64,000 bases of DNA. Source: Propioniciclava coleopterorum (lineage in GTDB: Bacteria; Actinomycetota; Actinomycetes; Propionibacteriales; Propionibacteriaceae). A program made the translations under genes and the position numbers. Positions 1 through 8,421 of the stretch are shown here, one piece after another (positions within the stretch are counted from its first letter, which is position 1; each line of letters opens with the position of its first letter). The stretch is taken from the NCBI RefSeq assembly GCF_011393335.1, contig NZ_CP049865.1, positions 2,746,722 to 2,810,721 of the forward strand. The letters run 5' to 3'. A model generated the notes under the pieces. It searched no databases. It was not told where the DNA came from and was given only the letters and a program-made list of their open reading frames with translations.

Positions 1-2
1 TC

Positions 3-395
3 ATCCTGGGCGTCCCGATGGCCGCGTGGGCCGGCATCCTGATCGCCGACATCCTCACCCGCCGCGAGCCTTACGACGAGGCCGCGCTCTTCGACGCGTC
101 CGGACGCTACGGCGCCTTCGACTGGCTGTCCATCGGCACTCTGGTGGGCGCGACGATCATCGGCTGGGGCCTGGTGGTCAACAACTTCGCCGGCGACGCC
201 CCCTGGGCCAACTGGCAGGGCTACCTGCTGCAGCCGCTCGGCCTGGGCACCCGCACGGTCGTGGACGGTGTCGAGCAGTGGGACGGCTCGTGGCCGTGGG
301 CCAACCTCGGCGTCCTGTTCGCGCTGGTGCTCGGCTTCGTCATCACCTGGTTCGGACGCCGCGGCACCATCGCCCGGCAGGAGGGCCGGGCGTGA
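3..395 (+). CDS. NCS1-family nucleobase permease, C-terminal part
   Basis: This is the last 130 residues of a cytosine/purine or allantoin-type NCS1 membrane permease; the gene begins before the window. The segment WAGILIADILTRREPYDEAA followed by a GRYGAFDW stretch is the typical loop before the last two membrane helices of this family. Two hydrophobic segments follow, one near IGTLVGATIIGWGLVV and one near LGVLFALVLGFVITWF, then a short basic tail. The stop overlaps the GTG of the next gene by four bases (GTGA), so the two are probably translated together. The pairing with an isochorismatase-type amide hydrolase suggests uptake followed by hydrolysis of a nitrogen compound, but the substrate cannot be read from the sequence. 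Confidence 0.8.
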   Translation: MLGVPMAAWAGILIADILTRREPYDEAALFDASGRYGAFDWLSIGTLVGATIIGWGLVVNNFAGDAPWANWQGYLLQPLGLGTRTVVDGVEQWDGSWPWANLGVLFALVLGFVITWFGRRGTIARQEGRA

Positions 396-1240
396 CCCGG
401 CGCGAGGATCCGGCCGCAGCGGCCTTGGCGCCGGATCCGGCGTCCGGGCCGGTGCTGGTGTCCGAGCCGGAGTCGGAGTCCGGGCCGTGGCTCGTCGTGA
501 TCGACGGTCAGCGGATCTTCGCCGACCCCGCCAGCGACTGGGGCTCCCCGATGTGGCCGGACGCCGCCGCCCGGATCGCGGAACTGCTGCCGCGCTTCGC
601 CGGCCGCACGATCTTCACGCGCTGGGTGCCGCCCGCGCCCGGGGAGCGCGTCGGCTCCTGGGACGCCTACATGGCCGCCTGGCCGTTCGCCGATCGCCCC
701 GCGTCCGACCCGATGTTCGACCTGGTTCCGGAGTTGGCCGGCGCGGGCGCGGATGCTCCCGCTCCGTCCGGCGCCGAGGCGGCCGACACCCCCGCTGCGT
801 TGCCGGCGACGGTGGATGCGCCCGCTCCGGCGAGGGGGGATCTGCGCGCGGAGGCGGGTCCCGCTCGGGTGGGCGCGGATGCTCCCGCTGCGTCCCGTGC
901 CGAGTTGGATGATGCCCCCGCTCCCGCGAGGGTGGATGAGAGCGTAAGCCCCGCGCCGGCGGGCGCGACGGTGGTGGATGCGCCCACCTTCGGCAAGTGG
1001 GACGCGCTCGCACCGCTGGTGGGGCCCGCTCCCGAGCTCGTGATCACCGGGGTCTCGACCGACTGCTGCGTGATCTCGACGGTGCTGCCCGCCGCGGACG
1101 CGGGGGCCACGATCACGGTGGTCACCGACGCCTGCGCCGGCTCCACCCCGGAGAACCACGCCGCCGCGTGCACGGTGATGGGCCTCTATCCGCCGCAGGT
1201 CACGCTCACCACGACCGCGGAGCTCCTGGGCTCCCTCTGA
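392..1240 (+). CDS. isochorismatase-family cysteine hydrolase with internal low-complexity insert
   Basis: Predicted 282-residue hydrolase of the isochorismatase/nicotinamidase superfamily, which cleaves amide or vinyl-ether bonds with an Asp-Lys-Cys triad. Visible candidates are Asp in VVIDGQRIF, Lys in FGKWDAL and Cys in VSTDCCVIST, followed by the usual GATITVVTDACAGST strand. GTG at 392 overlaps the permease stop. Between the second strand (near residue 115) and the Lys-bearing segment (near residue 200) lies an Ala/Pro/Asp-rich stretch that repeats variants of ADAPAP. Normal relatives have only a short loop there, so this is an insertion produced by repeated DNA (749-926). The flanking catalytic blocks stay in frame, so the protein may still fold. 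The substrate is unknown. Confidence 0.75.
   Translation: MTRREDPAAAALAPDPASGPVLVSEPESESGPWLVVIDGQRIFADPASDWGSPMWPDAAARIAELLPRFAGRTIFTRWVPPAPGERVGSWDAYMAAWPFADRPASDPMFDLVPELAGAGADAPAPSGAEAADTPAALPATVDAPAPARGDLRAEAGPARVGADAPAASRAELDDAPAPARVDESVSPAPAGATVVDAPTFGKWDALAPLVGPAPELVITGVSTDCCVISTVLPAADAGATITVVTDACAGSTPENHAAACTVMGLYPPQVTLTTTAELLGSL
749..926 (+). repeat. four-copy 18-bp repeat inside the hydrolase gene
   Basis: Near-identical copies of GCGGATGCTCCCGCTCCG occur at 749-766, 812-829 and 875-892, with a diverged copy around 908-926. The first three copies are spaced 63 bp apart, a multiple of three, which keeps the reading frame and gives repeated ADAPAP-like peptides. A fifth copy, 17 of 18 bases identical to the first, lies outside any gene at 33131-33148. 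Confidence 0.75.
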
Positions 1241-1370
1241 AACCACGCCGCTGCGTGCACTGCGAGGGGTCTGTGCGCGGATCGCGCTCAGCACGTCGGA
1301 GTCCGTGGCTCCGGAGCGCTCGCCCGGCGCCGCTGCTCAGTCTGCCGCTGGCTCGACCCGCCGCGCTCTC

Positions 1371-1470
1371 GGCCGAGTCGCCCCTGCTTGGGACGAGTCG
1401 CCCCGGCTTGGGACCTGTCGCCCCCGCTTGGGACCTGTCGCCCCCGCTTGGGACGAGTCGCCCGCGTTGG
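1371..1470. repeat. tandem array A, five 20-bp units
   Basis: Five consecutive 20-bp units related to GGGACGAGTCGCCCCCGCTT run from 1371 to 1470. The unit length is not a multiple of three and every frame is poor in codon usage, so the array is not coding. The same unit appears reverse-complemented in array B at 2161-2314. The whole 1241-2366 interval holds no convincing gene. Confidence 0.85.
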
Positions 1471-1471
1471 A

Positions 1472-1521
1472 TGCAGGCGCCCCCGTAGGAAAGGGGGCAT
1501 CTGGCACGAAAGGGGGCGACT
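1472..1521 (+). repeat. left 50-bp arm of a long inverted repeat
   Basis: This 50-bp block is the reverse complement of 2131-2180 with 46 of 50 positions matching by eye. It directly follows array A, and its partner directly precedes array B, so both ends of the island are mirror images. Confidence 0.85.
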
Positions 1522-1638
1522 GTGCGGGCGTGGCGTCACTATCGCCACGATGCGTGGTGCGGAGCCAGGCACTCGACGCGGGTCTCGGCATGGGGCCTCC
1601 GGAATCCGCGGCGCATCCGATTGACCGGGTGAGTCCGT

Positions 1639-1735
1639 GTCGTTCTGGTGCCTCGACTTCGATGCGCCGTTCGAGGAAGCCCTAGTCAGCGCATGTTGGG
1701 CTCTGCGCCACGTGCGCTCGGGGCACCAGAGCGAC
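1639..1735 (+). mobile_element. 97-bp MITE/REP-like element, copy 1
   Basis: The element begins GTCGTTCTGGTGCC and ends GGCACCAGAGCGAC, a 14-bp terminal inverted repeat with one mismatch. A related copy in the same orientation lies at 1898-1995. It has no coding capacity. Size, terminal repeats and duplication resemble a non-autonomous mobile or REP-type element, but no transposase was seen in the window and no target-site duplication was confirmed. Confidence 0.55.
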
Positions 1736-1897
1736 GCGTCCGTCTCGCGCGGGGTGCGTCGCGCCGGCCGAGGACGTCCTCTGCTTCGTCGTTGATCTCG
1801 GCCAGCGGCGCACCCGTCCGCGGTGCATGGTTTCGGCGATCGGAGGCGTCGAGTGCTTGCTCAGGATCGTGAGTGGGCTGCCAGCTCAACTGCATGC

Positions 1898-1995
1898 GTC
1901 GCTCTCGTGCCTGGAGAACGGGGCAGCGTGGGCGGAAGCCCTTGTCAGCATGTGTTGGGCGAATGCGCCGAGCGCGCTCGGGGCACCAGAGCGAC
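1898..1995 (+). mobile_element. 98-bp MITE/REP-like element, copy 2
   Basis: It begins GTCGCTCTCGTGCC and ends GGCACCAGAGCGAC, again a 14-bp terminal inverted repeat with one mismatch. It is similar to copy 1 over its length, with the last 30 bp nearly identical. Both copies sit in direct orientation inside the inverted-repeat island. Confidence 0.55.
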
Positions 1996-2130
1996 ACGGA
2001 CAACCTGTTTCATCAGCGCGTGCCGCAGATTCGTCGCGGTTCGATGGCGAAGCAAGGGGATGGCGAAGCCTTCGTCGCCAACGCCCGAGTTCGCACCTGG
2101 ATCCATGCGATCGGGCTCGCCGGCGTGCTC

Positions 2131-2180
2131 AGTCGCCCCCTCTTGTGCCAGATGCCCCCTTTCCTGCGGGGGCGTCTGCA
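2131..2180 (-). repeat. right 50-bp arm of the long inverted repeat
   Basis: Mirror copy of 1472-1521 (46 of 50 matching by eye). The two arms are 609 bp apart and enclose both terminal-inverted-repeat elements. Confidence 0.85.
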
Positions 2181-2314
2181 GCGAACGGGGGCGGTTCGTT
2201 CCTAGCCGGGGCAACTCGTCCCAGGCGGGGGCGGTTCGTCACTAACGGGGGCGGCTGGTCGCAGGCGGGGGCGGTTCGTCGCAAGTGGGGGCGGCTGGTC
2301 GCAAGTGGGGGCGA
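2161..2314. repeat. tandem array B, about seven 20-bp units, inverted relative to array A
   Basis: Seven to eight 20-bp units such as GCGGTTCGTCGCAAGTGGGG; their reverse complement matches the unit of array A. The array ends about 50 bp before the start of the histidine phosphatase gene. Confidence 0.85.
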
Positions 2315-2354
2315 CGCCCGCAGGGCCGGGCGAGGTGCCCATGGGGGTGTTTGT

Positions 2355-2360
2355 CACAAT
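2355..2360 (+). promoter_or_regulatory. -10-like element, predicted leaderless start at 2367
   Basis: CACAAT ends 6 bases before ATG 2367, the same spacing as many other genes here. That ATG is in frame with the phosphatase only if one C is added to the C5 run at 2370-2374. Confidence 0.45.
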
Positions 2361-2383
2361 GGCGGCATGCCCCCTCGAAGCTC

Positions 2384-2935
2384 ATGATCATCCGGCACGG
2401 CGAGAAGCCGGCTGACCCGCCCGTCCAGCCGCCGCCGCACGGGGTGGATGTCCGTGGGGTGGCGAATCCGCATTCGCTGCTTCCGCGCGGGTGGCAGCGC
2501 GCGGGCGCGCTGGTGTCGATCCTCGCCAACGCGGTCCGACCGCCGCTCGTGCGGCCCGACGTGCTGTTCGCGCCCGACTACAAGCATCTCGTGCCGTTCC
2601 ACCGCACGTCGGAGACCATCACGCCGCTGGCGCACCGGCTCGAGACCGCCATCCGGACGCCGCTGCGCAAGGGCGACGAGGCCAAGCTCGTCAAGGACCA
2701 CCTCGCCGGGCTCGATGGCGCAGCGCTCGTCTGCTGGGAGCACCACCACATCCCCGATCTGGCGGAGGCGTTCTGCGCCGCCGTCGGCCTGGACGCCTCG
2801 GCGCTGCCGCCGATCGCCCGGTCATGGCCCGAGGAGGACTTCTACTCCGTGATCGTCTTCACCCGCGACGAGCACGGCGGCTACAGCGTCCAGGTGACCA
2901 GCCAGGACGCCCTCGCCGGCGACCCCGCCCGCTGA
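2384..2935 (+). CDS. histidine phosphatase-family protein
   Basis: Small phosphoglycerate-mutase-like phosphatase. The catalytic RHG motif is in MIIRHGEKP at the very N-terminus; the second His is probably in CWEHHHIPDLA near residue 124. As the sequence stands, ATG 2384 opens a 183-residue frame. A better start is probably ATG 2367, 6 bases after CACAAT: it reads six codons to a stop, but one extra C in the C5 run at 2370-2374 would give MPPSKLMIIRHGE, the usual N-terminus of this family. TTG 2351 is a further in-frame option. The last 36 codons are followed by two degenerate copies of themselves (to 3213). Substrate unknown. Confidence 0.8.
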   Translation: MIIRHGEKPADPPVQPPPHGVDVRGVANPHSLLPRGWQRAGALVSILANAVRPPLVRPDVLFAPDYKHLVPFHRTSETITPLAHRLETAIRTPLRKGDEAKLVKDHLAGLDGAALVCWEHHHIPDLAEAFCAAVGLDASALPPIARSWPEEDFYSVIVFTRDEHGGYSVQVTSQDALAGDPAR

Positions 2936-3213
2936 GCGGGTCCGAGGTGGACTTCCACTCCGTGATCGTCTTCACCCGCGACGAGCAGGGCGAGTACAGC
3001 GTCGAGGTGACCAGCCGGGACGCCCTCGCCGGCGACCCCGCCCGCTGAGTGGTACGGGTGATCTCGTCGCCCCCGAGCGCATCACGGATCGCCACCACCG
3101 CCGGGTCCGAGGTGGGCCCTCCATCCGTGATCGTCCTCACCCGCGACGAGCAGGGCGATGACAGCGTCGAGGTCACCAGCCAGGACGCGCTCTCCCGCGA
3201 CCCCGCCCACTGA
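2828..3213 (+). repeat. three copies of the phosphatase gene 3' end
   Basis: The coding end of the phosphatase gene (2828-2935, encoding a peptide ending ALAGDPAR) is repeated at 2940-3047 (also ending ALAGDPAR and a stop) and, more decayed, at 3105-3213 (ending ALSRDPAH and a stop). The copies keep their stop codons but have no start or RHG motif, and they lie in different frames. The 463-bp gap 2936-3398 otherwise holds only the GC-rich repeats at 3229-3396. Confidence 0.85.
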
Positions 3214-3228
3214 ACGCGTTGCGGCAGT

Positions 3229-3396
3229 GCCGCTGAGCGCGACCGCGCCGCTCGGCGCACCCCCGCGGAGACCGCTGAGCGCGACCGCGCTCGGCGCACC
3301 CCGCGGAGACCGCTGAGCACGCCGCGCCGCTTGGCGCGCCCCCGCGGAGACGAGCCGCTGAGCGCGACGCCGCCGGAGCGGAGCGCGCCGAACCGG
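3229..3396. repeat. GC-rich imperfect tandem repeat, about four units
   Basis: Units of about 38-43 bp start with CCGCTGAGCGCGACCGCG-type sequence and end CCCCGCGGAGAC; three are clear and a fourth is diverged. They lie between the phosphatase 3' copies and the 3' end of the convergent ligase gene. No gene or terminator is evident. Confidence 0.7.
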
Positions 3397-3398
3397 CG

Positions 3399-5129
3399 TC
3401 AGGAGCCGTGGGGGAGGTCGGCGTCCGCGACGGTGACCGCGGCGTCGTCGGCCAGCAGGGCGTCGCGGACCTGCTTGCGCAGCACCTTGCCCAGCATCGA
3501 CTTGGGGAGTTCGTCCACCACGTGCACCCGGCGCGGCACCTTGTAGGCGGCCAGCCGGCCGCGGCAGGCCTGCCGCACGGTGGCGGGGTCCAGCGTCGCG
3601 CCCGGCTCGGGGACCACGACCGCGACGACCTGCTCGCCGGAGTGCGACGACGGCAGCCCCACGACCGCGGCGTCCGCGACGCCGTCGACCTGGCGCAGCG
3701 CCTGCTCCACCTCGGTGGGGGAGACGTTGAACCCGCCGGTGATGATGAGTTCCTTGAGCCGGTCCACCACCGTGGTGAAGCCGTCGGCGTCCACCGTGAC
3801 CAGGTCGCCGGTGCGCAGCCAGCCGCCGGGCAGCAGCGTCGCCTGGGTGTCGGCCGGCTTGTTCCAGTAGCCGCCGAAGACCTGCGGGCCGTGCAGCAGC
3901 AGTTCGCCGGTCTCCCCGGGCGCGATTTCGCGCGAGGTGTCCTCGGGATCGACCACCCGCATCAGCGTGCTCGGGAACGGGACGCCCACGGTCCCGGTGC
4001 GCCGGGTGGGCCAGAACGGGTTGCCCAGCGCGACCGGCGAGCACTCGGTCAGGCCGTAGCCCTCCACCAGCAGGCCGCCCGAGACCGACTCCCACAGCTC
4101 GACGACCTCGTCGGTCAGCGCCATCGCGCCCGAGATGCAGAACCGGGCCGAGCGCAGCGAGATGCCGCGCTCGGCAGCGGCCTTCGCCGTGCGCTCGTAG
4201 ATCGGCGGCACCGCGCAGTAGACGCTCGGCGGGCGCTTCTTCGCCACCGCCAGCACCTGGTCGACGTCGAAGGTGGGGAACAGCACGATCCGCGCCCGCT
4301 TCAGGACGCCGAACGTGAGGTAGAGCGTCATCCCGAACGCGTGGAACATCGGCAGCACGGCGTAGATGGTCTCGGCGCCGTCGACGGCGTCCGTCATCCA
4401 GGCCGCGCCCTGCAGCGCGTTGGCGTACAGGTTGCGGTGGCTGAGCATGGCGCCCTTGACCCGGCCCGTCGTGCCGGACGTGTACTGGATGACCGCCAGG
4501 TCGGCGACCGTCGGGGCGGGGTGGTCGTCGGCCAGCCGCTCGCCCGAGACGACCTCCCGCCACGGGACGCCGCCGGGCGCGGCCCGGTGCAGTCGGTCCC
4601 GCGTGGCGCGCAGCTTCGGCACCGGAAGCGCCAGCGCGAGCCGCTTGGTCAGCGGGAAGGCGTCCAGCAGGTTCACCGCGATCAGGTGCTCCACGCCGGC
4701 GCCGGCGATCTTCGGGGCGGCGACGTCCCAGGCGATCGCGACCGTCGCGCCGTGGTCGGCGAACATCTCGGCCAGTTCGGGGGCGGTGTAGAGCGGGTTG
4801 TGCTCGACGACGACCGCCCCGACGCGCAGCGCGGCGTAGAACGCGACCACGTGCTGGGGGCAGTTGGGCAGCAGCAGCGCGACCCGGTCGCCCGGCCGGA
4901 CGCCGAACCGGTGCACCAGCGCGTGCGCCAGCCGGGACACCTGGTCGGACAGTTCGCGCCACGACGTCGTCGCGCCGAAGAACTCCAGGGCGATCTCGTC
5001 TCCGCCGGCGGTGCTCGCGCGGCGCAGCAGCGCCGAGAGCGGCTCGTCGGGGACGTCGATGGTGGCGGGCACGCCGGGCTGGTACTGCTGCACCCACGCG
5101 GGCGCGGAATCGTGCGAAGGATCGGTCAC
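3399..5129 (-). CDS. fadD: long-chain fatty-acid-CoA ligase
   Basis: Predicted 576-residue AMP-forming acyl-CoA ligase, which adenylates a fatty acid and transfers it to CoA for beta-oxidation or lipid synthesis. The motifs are in order: [18 protein letters not shown] (ATP-binding loop, near residue 215), [41 protein letters not shown], and C-terminal [11 protein letters not shown] with the catalytic Lys. Length is normal. The GTG start lies 6 bases downstream of CACAAT, fitting a leaderless transcript. It is a single-gene unit; its 3' end meets the repeat region. Chain-length preference cannot be read, and fadD is used in the broad sense. Confidence 0.88.
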   Translation of the reverse strand: MTDPSHDSAPAWVQQYQPGVPATIDVPDEPLSALLRRASTAGGDEIALEFFGATTSWRELSDQVSRLAHALVHRFGVRPGDRVALLLPNCPQHVVAFYAALRVGAVVVEHNPLYTAPELAEMFADHGATVAIAWDVAAPKIAGAGVEHLIAVNLLDAFPLTKRLALALPVPKLRATRDRLHRAAPGGVPWREVVSGERLADDHPAPTVADLAVIQYTSGTTGRVKGAMLSHRNLYANALQGAAWMTDAVDGAETIYAVLPMFHAFGMTLYLTFGVLKRARIVLFPTFDVDQVLAVAKKRPPSVYCAVPPIYERTAKAAAERGISLRSARFCISGAMALTDEVVELWESVSGGLLVEGYGLTECSPVALGNPFWPTRRTGTVGVPFPSTLMRVVDPEDTSREIAPGETGELLLHGPQVFGGYWNKPADTQATLLPGGWLRTGDLVTVDADGFTTVVDRLKELIITGGFNVSPTEVEQALRQVDGVADAAVVGLPSSHSGEQVVAVVVPEPGATLDPATVRQACRGRLAAYKVPRRVHVVDELPKSMLGKVLRKQVRDALLADDAAVTVADADLPHGS

Positions 5130-5135
5130 GGCGCC

Positions 5136-5141
5136 ATTGTG
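5136..5141 (-). promoter_or_regulatory. -10-like element of the acyl-CoA ligase gene
   Basis: CACAAT on the minus strand, 6 bases before GTG 5129. No clear -35 box. Predicted leaderless. Confidence 0.4.
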
Positions 5142-5171
5142 CCGCGTCCCGTCCTCTCCGGGGCGCCGGGG

Positions 5172-5402
5172 CTACAACCCGCCGTCGTCCCCGTCGTCGG
5201 CCAGCGTGGTCGGCCGCTGGGACTCCTCGTCGGCGTCCTCGGGCCGCCGCTTCAGCGGGCTGTGCGTGTGGTCGATCGGGCCCTGGGTCTCCGAGACGTG
5301 CTCGCCGTCCTCGTGGTCCCGGGCGCCGTAGTGCCCCGCCGCGTGCCCCGTCAGGTTGCCCAGCAGATCGCCGAGCGGTCCGGGTTCGTGGGTGCCTGTC
5401 AT
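5172..5402 (-). CDS. small acidic hydrophilic hypothetical protein
   Basis: A 76-residue protein with no recognisable domain, no membrane segment and no signal peptide. It is rich in Asp, Glu and His (for example [15 protein letters not shown]) and ends with an acidic tail. ATG 5402 was chosen over the in-frame ATG 5423 because GAGGAGG lies 5 bases before 5402. It sits alone between the ligase gene and the divergent guaA. The clear ribosome-binding site supports translation; function is unknown. Confidence 0.55.
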   Translation of the reverse strand: MTGTHEPGPLGDLLGNLTGHAAGHYGARDHEDGEHVSETQGPIDHTHSPLKRRPEDADEESQRPTTLADDGDDGGL

Positions 5403-5457
5403 CGCGACCTCCTCGGCCACCATTGTGCCCGCGTGCGGCCCCGCCCGGAAGCGCCAC

Positions 5458-5463
5458 TAGACT
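5458..5463 (+). promoter_or_regulatory. -10 element of guaA
   Basis: TAGACT followed by 7 bases and ATG 5471. There is no Shine-Dalgarno sequence, so the mRNA is probably leaderless. Confidence 0.6.
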
Positions 5464-5470
5464 TCCGCCC

Positions 5471-7038
<1,568 letters not shown>

Positions 7039-7042
<4 letters not shown>

Positions 7043-7923
7043 CGCCCCGCGCTCTCCGGCCGCTGCAGCGCGCGTTCGGCGAGGCCCTCCGCGCGCGGGT
7101 GGCCGGCGACGACGCGCACGAGCGCGGCCTGGGGATCTGGGGCAAGCCCGGGCAGCGCTGGTTCGCGCCCACCGACCCGATCTGGCGCGTCCACGAGGAC
7201 GCCGCCATGTTCGCCGGCGGCATCGCCGCGCTCGTGCTGCAGTCGCTGCACCCGCTCGCCATGGCCGGCGTCGCCGGGCACTCGGGCTACCGCGGTGACC
7301 CGTGGGGCCGGCTGCAGCGCACCTCCGACTACATCGCCGTCACCTCTTACGGCACCGTCGAGGACGCCGAGGCGCTCATCGCGAAGGTGCGGTCGGTGCA
7401 CGAGCGCGTCCGCGGCAAGGACCACCGCGGCCGGCCCTACCGCGCGTCCGACCCGCACCTGCTGGGGTGGATCCACGCCGCCGAGATCAGCGCGTTCCTC
7501 GCGGCGCACCAGGGGCTGGGCTCCCGCCCGCTCTCGGACGCCGACGCCGACACCTACGTCGCCCAGACGGCGATCCCGGCCGCGCGCCTGGGGGTGATCG
7601 ACCCGCCGACCACGGCGTCCGGCCTGGCGGCCACCCTGGCGTCCTACCGCGACGAGCTGGAGTTCAGCCCCGCGGCCGCCGACACGATCGACTTCCTGCT
7701 GCGGACGCCGCCGCTGCCCGCCGCCGCGAAGCCCGGCTACTGGATGCTGGCCGCCGGCGGGGTGGCGGTCATTCCGGACTGGGCCAGGGCGCTGGCGGGG
7801 ATCCGCCTGCCCGTCGGGCTGGGCCGCGCGCTGGGCCGGGCCGGCACCGCCGCGACGCGCTGGGGCCTGGCAGGCGTCGAGGACGGGCGCCGCAGTGCGG
7901 CACCCGCCCCCGATCGGGACTGA
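7039..7923 (+). CDS. oxygenase MpaB-family protein (DUF2236)
   Basis: A 294-residue member of the DUF2236 family, which includes the fungal MpaB oxygenase and is related to latex-clearing proteins; several members bind haem. Family features seen are the N-terminal [18 protein letters not shown] block, the helical segment [20 protein letters not shown] with two candidate haem His residues, and [13 protein letters not shown]. It starts inside the guaA stop (ATGA) and is therefore translationally coupled to guaA. The reaction is unknown. A weak hairpin at 7924-7939 follows the stop, facing the convergent PspC gene. Confidence 0.8.
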
Positions 7924-7948
7924 GCCGGGGCGTCCCGGCCCGCGTCGG

Positions 7949-8197
7949 CTAGTGCTGCGCGCCGCCGCCCTTGTTGCTGAACTGGTTCATGAGGCTCTCC
8001 AGGCCCGAGGGGCCGTCGTCGCTGGGCAGGACCAGCCAGAGCGCCGCGTAGGCGATCCAGCCGATCTGCCAGAACGCGGCGATGACGAAGATCACGCGGA
8101 TCAGGTTGGCGTCGATGCCGAACTGGCGCGCCAGCCCGCCGCAGACGCCCGCGATCATCTTGTTGGAGCTGCTCCGCTTGAAGGAGTTGTCGGACAT
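7949..8197 (-). CDS. small PspC-domain membrane protein
   Basis: An 82-residue protein that is almost wholly a PspC domain: SSSNKMIAGVCGGLARQFG, then a hydrophobic segment LIRVIFVIAAFWQIGWIAYAALWLVLP. PspC domains act in envelope-stress signalling and membrane maintenance. GAAAGGA precedes the ATG at 8197 with good spacing. It lies downstream of a small membrane gene and a larger PspC protein on the same strand, divergent from a PspC-histidine kinase, so it is probably part of that regulon. The Asn/Gly-rich tail SNKGGGAQH is not conserved in general. Confidence 0.85.
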   Translation of the reverse strand: MSDNSFKRSSSNKMIAGVCGGLARQFGIDANLIRVIFVIAAFWQIGWIAYAALWLVLPSDDGPSGLESLMNQFSNKGGGAQH

Positions 8198-8246
8198 GTC
8201 GTTCCTTTCGTGGTGGCTTGCGGTTGTCGGTGGTAGGGACGGATGG

Positions 8247-8399
8247 TCAGGGACGGTGCCGGGAGGCGAGGAGGCCGAGGACGCCGATGACGACCAGGCA
8301 CAGCGGCGCGGCCAGGGCGACGGCGGTCCAGGAGACCTGGCCGAAGGCGGCCCAGAGCCCCAGCCCCGCGAGCAGCAGGCTGACGAGGCCGATCACCAT
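8247..8399 (-). CDS. 50-residue two-helix membrane protein
   Basis: A short frame encoding two hydrophobic helices (MVIGLVSLLLAGLGLW, then VALAAPLCLVVIGVLGLLAS) and a basic RHRP tail. It starts 22 bases after the stop of the upstream PspC protein and ends 49 bases before the small PspC gene, on the same strand. In-frame GTG 8405 is an alternative start. The tight position inside the operon and the clean hydrophobic pattern support a real gene; function unknown, perhaps an accessory of the PspC system. Confidence 0.5.
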   Translation of the reverse strand: MVIGLVSLLLAGLGLWAAFGQVSWTAVALAAPLCLVVIGVLGLLASRHRP

Positions 8400-8421
8400 G
8401 GCCACGACGTCGGCGCGGGGG

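Noticed and set aside
1371-2314. Possible CRISPR array in the 20-bp tandem repeats
   Set aside because: Units are contiguous with no unique spacers, repeats are shorter and more variable than CRISPR repeats, and no cas gene is nearby.
1823-2387. Open frames of 100-190 codons across the repeat island
   Set aside because: They run through non-multiple-of-three tandem repeats and inverted repeats, have no domain, no codon bias and no ribosome-binding site.
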